Assembly (NCBI GenBank): GCA_027257055.1
Contig: JAPVLO010000232.1
Span: forward strand, 248,001 to 312,000
Source: Cephalopachus bancanus
Lineage: Eukaryota > Chordata > Mammalia > Primates > Tarsiidae
DNA length: 64,000 nucleotides
Reading direction: 5' to 3'
This document shows, in pieces, positions 11,708-22,322 of the stretch. Both the position numbers and the translations under genes were made by a program. Positions within the stretch are counted from its first letter, which is position 1, and each line of letters begins with the position of its first letter. Below the pieces are notes generated by a model. It ran no database searches. It saw nothing but the letters and a program-made list of their open reading frames with translations, and had not been told where the DNA came from.

Positions 11708-13061
11708 CTGAAACAGATGGAAAGAATGGCATTTTTTTAAAAATCAGAAAGTTAGTTGCATGTATTTGGCAACTAATTTTATTTATTAATAGAAACATTT
11801 TTAATAGATTCTTTAAAAAAAAAAGAATCCCAGCTGGGGAAAAGTATGACGAGGAGCGGAATATTTACAAGGTCTTAAGTGTCTCCTTACAGACTAAGGA
11901 GAAAATAGCAAGTAGACAATGGAGAAGCCAGACAGAACCTGAACCAGGAGATCAGAATTAGCACTGTGAACACAAGGGTACACAGACCTTGATGCCTCCG
12001 GATGTGGGACCCTGAGGAGGACACCTCATACTCGGTGGTTCTCTGGCCTAAGCACGTGTCTGCCCTGAATTTAATAAGGAAACCTCCGGAAACTCAGACT
12101 GAGGAGCAATGTGTAAAATTCTGGTCCATAGTCTTTAAAATATGGATTTTATAAATAATGAAGCCAGGCTGAGGAACTGTTCCTGACTGAAGTCATTTGA
12201 AGAAACAGGACAACCGAACATGACATGGATCCTGGATGGACCCTCTAACAAAAGAAAAAAGGGCTGAAAAGTTCTCTCCTGGAACATGGCAGCAGGTTAA
12301 ATTAAAAGCACTGCCTTCATATTAAACTCTTGAATCTAAAGCCCTTAGTGTGGCTATGTGAGAGAGCGCCCTTGCTGCTGGGATGACTGACGCAATGCAA
12401 CATTAAGGGACAAAGGGGCGTGTGTACGCATACATACAACCTACTCACACAGGGCTCGGAAAGGCCCCACACAAACATGTGTGAGGGACAGCAAAATGCA
12501 GCATCGTGACAAAAAACAACAACAACAAAAAACAACCAAAAACCTACATCCCGAATCATGCATTCTAAATAGCACTGGAAGCACAACACAGGATACACCG
12601 GAATCATATTTAAAGTATCACTAATAAGGGAGAGAAAGGGAGAATTAAGATTCATTAACTGAAATGAAACTACAGTTATTAATATTTGTCTTACTCTCAA
12701 GAATTGAGAAATACTTTCAGGGCTGAAAATGGTAAATCTGTATCCTCAGAACAGATCTCTGAAGTGCGTCTATACAAAGAGAACTGAGACGTGAACTGTC
12801 ACAGCTGTTAGCTGGATAACAAGAAATGAAGGACCCAGTCATGACAATGGAAAAACTAAGTCGTACAATAGCAGGATCTGAATTATGTGGCTTAAAATGT
12901 CACAACCCTAGGACTCTAAGCTTGTGACCATGCGTACAGTCCTTGCCTGATAAACATCAGAAAAGATAACAGGGTTTTTTCTCGTAACGAAGGAAAGAGA
13001 GAATAACTCTAACCAAGAGCAGTTGCTGCTAAACGTTAAACATGTTAAAATAGTTACTTAC
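11708..13061 (-). other. UBE2H: UBE2H intron 4 (complete, 1354 bp)
   Basis: Bounded by donor GTAAGTAA next to exon 4 and acceptor CTGTTTCAG next to exon 5. It is unusual here in carrying no Alu or other repeat I can name; the sequence is AT-rich and unique by eye. A short (CAA)n-like run lies at about 12515-12540. Confidence 0.9.
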
Positions 13062-13101
13062 GCTTCATCAATGTTGGGATGGAAAATTTTATTCATGAAT
13101 C
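13062..13101 (-). CDS. UBE2H: UBE2H coding exon 4 (40 bp, HPN motif)
   Basis: A short exon between acceptor CTTTTTACAG and donor GTAAGTAA on the minus strand. It completes Gly69 and encodes FMNKIFHPNIDE plus two bases of Ala82. The His-Pro-Asn triplet (residues 76-78) is the E2 catalytic motif whose Asn stabilises the oxyanion in ubiquitin transfer. At 40 bp it approaches micro-exon size, and a 20.5-kb intron lies on its upstream side. Skipping it would shift the frame (40 is not a multiple of 3). Confidence 0.96.
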
Positions 13102-14059
13102 CTGTAAAAAGAGATGTTAATTAGCAGCAAAAAGTATCCAGAGAACAATTAGTTTTCAAGTATTTCAGTACTGGAAATAATTTCAGTATTGGAAAAAGGT
13201 GAAATAATACAGCTCATCACTTCCAACCTTAGCTCTTGGGTTAGACTATAGACTACCCTGTCCTGCCAGCTTCCGTGACTTGAAATACACCAGAATTCTG
13301 TTAGCAGCCTTTGGGAGTAATGCAGTTTCTTACACAAAATGACCATTAACGCAGATATTTTCTGAGCTCTGAATGTACTTGCCAAGAGAAAAATTATAAT
13401 ACCCGTTGGTTTACAACTATTGCCATCGTAAAAGCTAAGAAACTTCTCTCTGATGCTTCCCATGAGTTTTTCTGTCCAGGCTCTGAACCTGGAGGCCTGC
13501 ACCTGAACTCTCCCTCCAAGTCTCCTGTGTGGCATCTTGGCTGCACCGTGAATTGCTGAAGGAACCACGTCCAGACCACAGAGTATGCTGTAAGAGCAGT
13601 GACCAAGAGACTTCCTTTAATCTGAGTCTACTCATTCAGGGAAACCCAGTTTTGATTGAAATTGGGGCAACAGAGAAATAAAGCAAGGAGTTTAAAAAAT
13701 CTCCAAGATGATCATATCTGTTGAGGATTTAACTTTTTAAAATTTATTTCTAGAAAAACAAGTGCACACTTTAGCAAATGGATTGCTACTTAAATTCAAA
13801 GGAGAAATTGATTTATTCTCTGACTTAACACTAGTGATTTAATCAGCTTGTACGTATGCAAATAAGAATATTCTCAGGAAGAGATCCACTGCCAGAGCTG
13901 TCATTTTGTCATCGTTGTCAACCTACTTCCTTTTAGGACACCCTCATTCGTTCCACACTTTCAGTGCACTGAAGCTGCTTCCTAAGATGACTGTCACCCC
14001 CAGCCCCCCCACCCCCCTTCCCTCCCCACATGTTCTCCCTCTCATTCATTCAGAACATA

Positions 14060-14330
14060 CTTGGTCACCTACATGGCGGGCACTGGGCTAACCCACAGCA
14101 CAAAAATGAGCAAGAAAATAGATTGCTCTAGAGGAGGTCACTGTAGCAGCGGGGCAAGAGACATAAGGAAATCATTGCACTGTGCACAGAGGACTGACAC
14201 TGGAGAGGACACGAAGGAGGACCAGAAGGTCAGCACAGACCAGGGACCCATGTTGGAGGAGGAGCCTCGGGTAAGGAGCTACAGAAACTGTCTCCAAAAC
14301 CCCAAGACGCTTTCCTTGAATTAGAAAATG
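14060..14330 (+). repeat. Ancient interspersed repeat (unnamed family)
   Basis: GGCGGGCACTGGGCTAACCC, CAAAAATGAGCAAGAAAATA, then a purine-rich stretch. This is the degraded order of the family described at 9870-10335. Confidence 0.4.
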
Positions 14331-14659
14331 TGGGACAAGAAACCCCCAGGAAGTTCAGCCTCTGCTTGCTCTAGTCACTCCAAGTCCTAATAATGCTTCC
14401 AATTTTTGTTTTTAAATGTTTTGTGTTGAAATAGCTTAATACTTTGTCTATTATTATTGAGAAAATCCATGTGATGTTTACTCTGATGCAAAAAGAAAAG
14501 CCTTGTGTTCAGTGTTGGCTATTCACTGAGGAAATTAAAGATGTTTCAAGTCTAGATTTCAGAGGTATGTGGTTTATGACAAAAGTGTAATAAGCTGATG
14601 GAAGCATTCATGATTTAATGTTAAGAAGAGAAAAAGCAGGGTAAAAAATCCTACACAAC

Positions 14660-15060
14660 CCTGGAAAAATACTAACACACATGTCCAAACGATCCAGGAG
14701 GATGTTCATAGCAGCACTGTTTACAAAAGCCAAGAACTGAATTCATCCTACCAATGGGACTAGATAAACCGTGGGACACTCACACAACAGGAGTTCTATA
14801 CAGCCGAAGGTCATGACCTAGGTCAACACACATCTATCTTTAGGTAGAGCTAAAGCTGAGAATAACATAGTTACAGCATGATGTATTTAAATAAGCGAAA
14901 GCAAAGCAATACGATCTATTCTCCATGGCAACAATTATAGAAAATCCAGACTAGACCAACACATTCCAAACTTGCAAAAGCAGTTATTTCTGTTACTGTA
15001 TTGGTAGGAACAGGACACAGAATGGGAAAGAGCGGTAACAAATGACTTTAACCACTTTAG
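14660..15060 (+). mobile_element. Old L1 fragment
   Basis: GATGTTCATAGCAGCACTGT, TTTACAAAAGCCAAGAACTG and CCAATGGGACTAGATAAACC are the degraded L1 ORF2-end block; no tail is recognisable. Confidence 0.7.
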
Positions 15061-15230
15061 ATCATTTTAGTTTTTAAATTCTTTTTTCATGTCAGGTCAC
15101 ATGCCAATGTCACAACAAGGTTTAAGGGAGGCACATCTCACACAAGAATGTGAACACCCAATCATCATGCCTACGAACTAAAAAATGATCTATCTTCATT
15201 TTAAAAAGAGAATGCTTGTATATTATTTTG

Positions 15231-15506
15231 TTTCTTTCTTTTTTAAGACAGGCTCTGTGGCAAGGCTGCAGTGCAGTGGCATGCTTATAGCTACCACTGC
15301 AACTTGAACTCCTGGACTCAAGCAATCCTCCTGCCTCAGCCTCCCAAGCAGCTGAGACTACAGGCATGCGCCACCACATCTGGATAAATTTTTTGATTTT
15401 TGTGAAGACAGAATCTTGCTACATTGCCCAGGCTAGCCTTGAATCCTGGCCTCCCACCTCAATTTCCCAAGTCTTGGAATTACAGGTGAGCCACTGTGCT
15501 GGGCCT
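15231..15506 (-). mobile_element. AluJ-like dimer
   Basis: Poly(T)-led complement of an Alu with an old, diverged sequence (GACAGGCTCTGTGGCAAGGC; GTGAGCCACTGTGCTGGGCC). Confidence 0.85.
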
Positions 15507-15579
15507 GCTCTGTTTCTTGTGTGCACACAGATAAGAAACTGGAAGCAGATACATACAAATGTTAACAGTGCTGAATTCT

Positions 15580-15864
15580 TTTTTTCGAGTCGGAGTCTTA
15601 CTCTGTTGCCCAGGCTGGAGTGCAATGGCACACTCATGGCCACCACAGCATTGACCTGCTGGGCTCCGGCAATCCTTCTGCCTCAGCCTTCCAGGTAGCC
15701 GGAACCACAGGTACAAGCTACCACGCCCAGCTAATTTTTGATTTATTGTAGAGACAAGGTCTCGTCAAGTTGCTGGGGCTGGTCTTGAACCCGCGGGCTC
15801 AGGCAATCCACTCATCTTGGCCTCCCAAAGTGCTGGGATTACAGGCTGAGCCACCTAGCCTGGC
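15580..15864 (-). mobile_element. Alu dimer, lineage-specific type
   Basis: Flanked by CAGTGCTGAATTCT (15566-15579) and CAGTGAGGAATTCT (15865-15878). It carries the complement of the GAGCCCGCGGG block and of the ACAATAAATCAAAAAT linker. Confidence 0.9.
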
Positions 15865-16035
15865 CAGTGAGGAATTCTGGGTGGGAACACTTTTCAAATC
15901 CAATCACCACCCTTCCCTCTCCCCTAGAGCAAGAACTAGGATCACGACAATAGAAAAATGCTGGAAGGGAACAAACAGGTGTCACTGGCGTCATCTTTTA
16001 GAGACTCTCCCGTTATTTCTATTTGTACTCTTTAA

Positions 16036-16545
16036 CTCTCCTAAACTTCTGCAATGTGTAATTTTAATAGTTGGGAAAAAATCTTTCAAATAAAGTTATA
16101 AATTATATCAAACATTCTAAAATAGACTTAATTACATACAGGTTAATGTTGGATTCTTTTAAGGAAAAGTCTGTAAGGCCAGGAATGGTGGTGCAAGCCT
16201 ATGATCCCAGCACTTTGGTAGGCCAAGGAGGGAGGATCGCTTGAGGCCAGGAGTTTGAGGTCAGCCTAGGCAACATAGTGAGACCCTGCCTCTACAAAAA
16301 AATAAAAAAATTAGCTGGGCGTCACCACTCCTGGCCTCAAGCGATCCTCCTGGACTACCAAAGTGCTGGGATTATAGGCTTGAGCCACCATTCCCGGCCT
16401 TACCGACTCTTTTCCTTAAAAGAACCCAACGCTAATTAACCCATATGTAATTAAGTCTACTTTAGAATGTGATAGGATTTCTAACTTTTTATTTGAAATA
16501 TTTTTTCCAACTATTAAAATTACACATTGTAGAAATTTAGGAGAG
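16036..16545. repeat. Inverted duplication: 219-bp arms, 72-bp spacer
   Basis: Arm 1 is 16036-16254 and arm 2 is 16327-16545 in reverse complement, separated by 16255-16326. The match covers about 140 bp of non-Alu flank plus the first 75 bp of an AluJ element. Matching landmarks are CTCTCCTAAA / GTGTAATTTTAATAGTTGG / AGACTTAATTACAT / TTCTTTTAAGGAAAAG / ATCCCAGCACTTTGGTAG / GGATCGCTTGAGGCCAGGAG. Identity is roughly 85% by eye. Arm 2 sits inside the right arm of the same Alu, whose sequence resumes at 16546. This is best explained as a local template-switch duplication and not as two independent insertions. Confidence 0.92.
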
Positions 16546-16686
16546 CACCCGCCTGTAGCCTCAGCTACTCAGGAGGCTGAGGAAGAAGGATCGCCTGAGG
16601 CTAGGAGTTCAAGGATGTGGTGAGTCATGATGGCGCCACTGCACTCCAGCCGGGTGAGGGAAAGACCCTGACTCCCCAAAAAAAGT
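16177..16686 (+). mobile_element. AluJ-like dimer split by an inverted segment
   Basis: The left arm runs 16177-16322 (GGCCAGGAATGG to TTAGCTGGGCGT). The right arm resumes at 16546 (CACCCGCCTGTAGCCTCAGC) and ends in an A-rich tail near 16686. The 16327-16545 block between them is the inverted copy of the element's own 5' end and its upstream flank. Confidence 0.85.
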
Positions 16687-17116
16687 GTCAGTAAAACCAA
16701 CTATTTTATTTAAAATCTCATATCTTAAACATATTTTTTGGTAATGAAATACAAATTCTTTCCCCCTGCTCCCACCCCCCCAAAAAAACCAGGGTCAGAA
16801 GATCTCAGGTTTTTAGGTGTGTGGCCCTTGTGCTCAGTCACAAGCAGGGCTACATTGCGGTCACAACTGCTAGGAACTTTTCCAAGAAGTGAGAAACAGT
16901 GTCGAGCCACTGTGTGGTTTAATTAGATAGAACAGTCCTACCATGTGGAAAATGTTTTGCTGGAAGCTATGATGAAGAATTCAAAATGTGTTCTTGATAC
17001 TCAAGTCCTGTCTCTGCTAGAACTTCAAAACCTAGGGAAAGCAGTGTCGACAGCAAAAGCTCCTAATGCCGGCGACGGTGAGAACTGCCTGGAGAATGCT
17101 CCAAAAAGCAAAGGAA

Positions 17117-17444
17117 GGTTGGTGCGGGGTTCATGTCTGTTAGCCTAGCACTTTGGGAGGTCAAGGCAGGAGGACTGCTTGAGCCCAGGGGTTCAAGACC
17201 AGCCTGGGCAACATGGTGAGACCTCATCTCTACAAAAAAATGAAAAAAACAGCTGGGTGCTGTGGCATGCGCCTGTAGCCCTAGCAACTCAGGAGGCTGA
17301 GCTGGAAAGATCGCTTAAACCGTGAAGTCCGAGGCTGCAGTGAGCCATGATGACACCACTGCATTCCACCTGAGCGGCAGAGTGAGCCCGTCCCTAAAAC
17401 CACCACCAGAAGCAAACAACAAAACAAAACACACACACATACAC
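17117..17444 (+). mobile_element. AluJ-like dimer with CA-rich tail
   Basis: GTTGGTGCGGGGTTCATGTC start, GGGCAACATGGTGAGACC, right arm to about 17400, then an A-rich tail that has become (CA)n near 17430. Confidence 0.85.
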
Positions 17445-17772
17445 GCTTTCCAAAAATTTTCAGACCAGAATGACAGAAAGCAAGCAAGTAGGCAGGCATG
17501 GGGGTTGGGACTTTAATAAGATGGTCAGAGAGGGCCTTCGGAGGCAGCAGCTCACTGGGAAGGAGGTGACAGCAGAGGGAACGTGTCTCTGCAGACGCAC
17601 AGCCCACGTGCAAGGCACACTAGGAGTCGGCATGGAGTGTCTGGTGAACAGCAAAGACACAAGTGAAACTGAAGGGACGTGAGCAGGGGCAGACTAGAAG
17701 CGGCTCCGACAGGTGACAGGCATTCAGGACCCCTTAAGGATGCCAGCTTTCATCTGAGGGAGATGGGAAGGT

Positions 17773-18090
17773 GACTTGCTGTTTTTTTTTTTTTTTTTTT
17801 TTTGAGTTGGAGTCTCACTCTGTTGCCCAGACTGGAGTGCAGTGGCCGCTTCCGGCCACCGCAGCCTCGACCTGCTGGGCTCCGGCGATCCTTCCTCCTC
17901 AGCCTTCCAAGTAGCTGGAATTACAGGCATGCGCTACCACGCCCGGCTGATTTTTTGATTTATTGTAGAGATGAGGTCTCGCTGCCCAGGCGGGTCTCGA
18001 ACCCGCGGGCTCAGGCAATCCACTCACCTCAGCCTCCCAAAGGCGCGGGATTACAGGCTGAGCCACCGAGCCCGGCGACTTGCTGTTTTT
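17773..18090 (-). mobile_element. Alu dimer, youngest type, with TSD
   Basis: Perfect duplication GACTTGCTGTTTTT at 17773-17786 and 18077-18090. The body is close to the youngest consensus here, including the short left-arm form GGGCAGCGAGACC. Confidence 0.95.
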
Positions 18091-18554
18091 AAACAAATGG
18101 CTAGACTCCTAAAAAAGGCCAGCCAAGGAGCGGTCCAGTCAGCTCAGCACAGTACTGGGGAATGGCAAATGGAACGGGACTCCTGAGTGGCATTAAGCCT
18201 CAGTGATTTGATAACACACAGCACTTGAAAGGTTTAAGTTAAGAAAATCGCTATGGAGAGTTTCGTGTTTATCAAAATGGTCTCTGGAAGATTAAGGTCC
18301 CTCCCTCACTGTGCATGGTTGGGAAGGACATCTGGAGTTAATATAGTTTCTATATGTTTTCAATTAAATCTCGATTTGGCTTGGTTGAATCCAGGTCATA
18401 AAAGAGAGGACCAAAACGGACTCAGTGAACACACACTTTAGTAATAAATGGGTTGGCGCCCGGTCTCCAGTGTCCTACTGTGAACAGAATACCCCTTGAG
18501 CTCGAGGACAGAGGGCAGAACCAGACCACAAAGAGCAAAGCACTGAACAGAACA

Positions 18555-18710
18555 CACATTCCAGCCCTGACTCAGTCTCCAGCCTTGGGTAAAGTCGCCT
18601 GACTTCTGTGTTCTTGACCTACAAAGAGAAACAGTTGGACTCTGTCATCTTCACAGTCTCCACTCCTGCTCTGTTTCTAAGGGCTCTGTCAGCTCTAGAT
18701 ATCTAGCATT
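18555..18710 (+). mobile_element. MIR3-like SINE
   Basis: CTTGGGTAAAGTCGCCTGAC, GAGAAACAGTTGGACTCTGT and CTGTCAGCTCTAGATATCTAG follow the MIR3 order (TTGGACTAGATGATCTC, CCAGCTCTA). Confidence 0.6.
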
Positions 18711-18789
18711 CAACAACGGCCAGAGCTCCGAGAACAGAGGACTTGAGGAGAAAAATCTAACAGTTAAGTCCTTAAAGAAAACTAATTTT

Positions 18790-19118
18790 GGCCAGGCTCA
18801 GTGGGGCAGCCTGTAATCCCAGCACTTTGGGAGGCCAAGGTGAGTAGACTGCCTGAGCCCGTGGGTTCAAGACCAGCCAGGGCAACTTGGTGAGAACTTG
18901 TCTCTACCAAAAAAAAAAAAAAAGCCGGGTATGGTAGCGCGCGCCTGTAGTTCCAGCTACTCGGAAGGCTGAGGCGGAAGGATTGCTGGAGCCCAGAAGG
19001 TCAACACTGGGGTGGCCATGAGTGTGTGCACCACTGTGCTTCAGCCTGGGTGAAGGAGTGAGACTCCAACTCAAAAAAAAAAAAAAGAAAGAAAGAAAAG
19101 AAAAGAAAAGAAAAAGAA
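18790..19118 (+). mobile_element. Alu dimer with (AAAG)n tail
   Basis: GGCCAGGCTCAGTGGGGCAGCC start, CCTGAGCCCGTGGGTTCAAGACC, right arm with GGCGGAAGGATTGC, then an A tail expanded to AAAGAAAG/AAAAG repeats at 19075-19118. Confidence 0.9.
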
Positions 19119-21329
19119 GACAGCACTTTTAGGTGAGTACAACTCTGGGGAATACAATTCAAAACCACCAGCACTCCAAAACACCATGAAGAGCCATACT
19201 TCTGACTATTCCAAAGGAGGCAGAAACAGAGCTTGTCACTCTGCCTTTGAGGAGCACACACAGCCAGATCAACCACCAAAAAACACTTTCTAGGCCAAAA
19301 TGATCTCTTTCTACATGAGGCTTTTTCAATTGTTAGAAAAATACCCAAAGCAAATACATGGGAAGGGGTCTATTATCTCCTTCACATTTGCTCTCATGCA
19401 GGCCATGGGCAGTGTACATTCTGGAAGACAACGCCAACAGGGAACTTCTGGACGGGGAGGGGATGGAGGAGAGCAGCCAGGAGTTCAGAGCAGGAATGTA
19501 CTCAGGGCCGAGCAGTGGCCCGGCACGCACTCCTCCCTTCTGGCATCGTGTCACTGTGCTGAGGACCATGTCTACAGCAAGAGAATTTCCCAACGCTTGT
19601 TTCCATCAGACCAGGAGCTATTTGGAAGATATTTTAAGAGAACACATTTTGAAAACTACTTTTATGGGAACGTGGTGAGTGGAAGCAGCAGGTCACTCTT
19701 AATCTACTCAATTTTAAGATTTTACTAATTCCCAGACATTTCTGATCTTATTTCAGTGACTTGGCCAGATACAATTCAGAACTCCTGTTTAATCTTTTGT
19801 TCAATTATCCTCTGGAATAGTTCGAGCTCTTGTTAAGGGGGGAGAGGGGAGACAATAGAAGTAACTGTCCCGCCAAAAAGCTCCCCTCCTGTCCTTATTC
19901 TTTAGCAGAAGGGAGTTAGGTGATTTATAATTCTGGAGGAGGAAGTCAAACCACGCTTAGTGGCTCTAAACTGTGCACCTTAACAAATCAGCACAGATTA
20001 GTCCAGGAGAAAGATATGCCTTACCCTGCTCGTTCCGCTCCAGTACCAACTGCTCTAGAACAACAAAGCTCTTGACCCATGGGCTAATAGAGAACATAAA
20101 ACGCCGTGCCAAGTCATGCTGGAAACTGGCTTTCAGTTTGGCCTCTTTCTGTGTCCAGGCCTAGGAGGGTACAAAGCGGCACACACTCCTGGGTAACTTC
20201 TGACACTGGGGTCAATACCAAAAAAATGAGGCAGTACTTCATCTTATTTTCTCCCTTTATTTCCTTCATTTGAGGATACTAGGGATCAAATCTGTGAGAA
20301 GATGAAACACTCTGAGAACCACCTGTGCAGAAACATCACTCGAAATTATCTTGACAAACTGAGAGGTGAGACAAGTGACTCATGACACAAGTAAGTCCAC
20401 CCTCAGGAAAATGGGTGAAAGGTGTCAAAGGCCAAAACCAGTAGCTACGTCCCAGGGATAAAATGAGCCAGGGCCGAGGCAGCCGGGACAGCCGTGGCTG
20501 ATGCAACTAACCACAAGCGTCTGAATTCCTGTGAGAAAGCACAAGTGGATGCGTTATGTCATTCCGAGTCCATCTTCAGAACAAATGCCCGCACGAAGTA
20601 GACAGCTATTTACAACCAAACTTATTAATGCCATTTTTTGAGTAGGTATAATTGTTTAAAATATACTTATTAGAGGATTAATCTCATCTTCCCTTGCAAT
20701 GTCTCAGACTGTACCTTTTTAAGGGCAATAACTTAGACTTCTGCTCCTAGCACGCAGGGGACCAGAGCTGAGGTGTTCCACCTGAGTAAGGAGTGGGGAG
20801 CTGCCAGGCCCACCGAGGCAGCCGCTGGCCAGCTGTGTGCTCTGCACAATCTGACAGATTTCCATCTTGCCTCGGCCAGTCAGGCCCTACCCTAGGCAGC
20901 CTGTATCTGGGCAAAAGTCTCTCAGAGAGCTGAGCCTTTCCTATTCAGGAAAGATGGGTCTGGGCTGGTCTTTTCTTGGGTAGGAAGCAAGCAAGGAGTT
21001 CACTCCCAAGGCCTGTGTCAGGGGAACTTCTGAGCTGATCCTGTGTGTTCAGGGGATCTACACTCAACACAGGGTCCTCATTTCTGTTTCTTACCTTCCT
21101 CTCTGATAATAAGGAGTCTGAGGAATGGGCTTGATGGATAAGTTCATTTATAACTAAGAGAAGGTGAGGTGTTATCCTCATAACCCTCCTACCAACCCTA
21201 GTGGATTACCAAAACCTTTGGCATACGTTCCTGTAGTTTCACTTTTGGGAGAGTATAACTTCTTTCCTGCCTCCAGAGTTTACTCTTTAATCTGGTCATT
21301 CACATAACGACACTGTTGGAATCAGACTA

Positions 21330-21810
21330 CTTATCTTCATGGTCAGAGGCAGTTCAGCACAGCACACATTGGACCTGAAATCACAAGACCCAATTTCAAG
21401 TCTCTACCACTCCTGGAAGTTGTGCTTAAAAGATGAGGCTCCAAAAGGAAAACGCAATGTTTGAGGTGACAGAGACCCCAATTACCCTGATTTGATTGTC
21501 TCACATTGTACATACATATGCTGAAAGGTTACATGTCACATGTACCCCCAAAATACGTACAACTATGATACGACAACAATACCAAAAACAGAAGACCAGG
21601 CTCCAGGCAGAATGCCTCAACACGACGATGCGAACCTTTGGGGCAAGTTACTTAAATTCTTTGCCTTTCTGTTCCCTAATTCCTAAAGCTAGATAAAATA
21701 ATGGTATTGGCACATCACTGGACTGTCATGAAGATTAACTGAGTTAATATACGTAATGCAATTGAACAGTGACTGGCACACATAAGCATTCAGTAATGTT
21801 GGCATTAGCT
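21330..21810 (+). mobile_element. MIR SINE interrupted by an L1 3' end
   Basis: The first MIR half spans about 21340-21443. MIR resumes at 21606 (GGGGCAAGTTACTTAAATTC, AGTGACTGGCACACATAAGC, CAGTAATGTTGGC). The interruption is the L1 fragment described separately. Confidence 0.75.
21444..21597 (+). mobile_element. L1 3' UTR end inserted in MIR
   Basis: TTACCCTGATTTGATTG, CATTGTACATACATATG, ATGTCACATGTACCCCCAAA and TACGTACAACTATGATA is the classic L1 3' end. It is flanked by the 8-bp direct repeat AGGCTCCA (21436-21443 and 21598-21605), as expected of a target-site duplication. Confidence 0.85.
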
Positions 21811-22011
21811 TAATAAGCTTAATGAGTAAGCAATTTCAGCTCACTTTCCTCATCCCCAAACTGAACATATCTGCCCTGTATGTCCATTCCTTCATCCTTT
21901 CAGAGTGTCAAGAACATCAGAGGGTATTCTGACTTTAAGATACTACTCTTCCCATAGCCCTACCACAGTGGAAATATGATGCCACACACAACTCTGTAAT
22001 ATTTACTATTA

Positions 22012-22322
22012 TTATTTTTTTTTATTTATTTATTTATTTATTTTGAGTTGGAGTCTCACTCTTGTCGCCCAGCCTGGAGTGCAGTGGCTGCTCCCGGCTA
22101 CTGCAGCCTCGACCTGCTGGGCTCCGGCGATCCTTCTACCTCGGCCTTCCAAGTAGCCGGAACTACAGGCGTGTGCTACCACGCCCAGCTCATTTTTGAT
22201 TTATTGTAGAGATGAGGTCTCGCCAAGTTGCCCAGGCGGATCTCGAACCCGCGGGCTCAGGCAATCCACTCACCTCAGCCTCCTAAAGGCACTGGATTAC
22301 AGGCTGAGCCACTGAGCCCGGC
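22012..22322 (-). mobile_element. Alu dimer, young type
   Basis: Flanked by AATATTTACTATTA (21998-22011) and AATATTTATTATTA (22323-22336). The A tail has become (TTTA)n on the + strand. Confidence 0.93.

Noticed and set aside
17781..18076. tRNA-like B box GGTTCGAGACC inside the young Alus
   Set aside because: This is the normal Alu internal promoter B-box region; no cloverleaf can be formed around it.
22015..22045. (TTTA)n microsatellite as an independent repeat
   Set aside because: It is the expanded A tail of the minus-strand Alu that follows.
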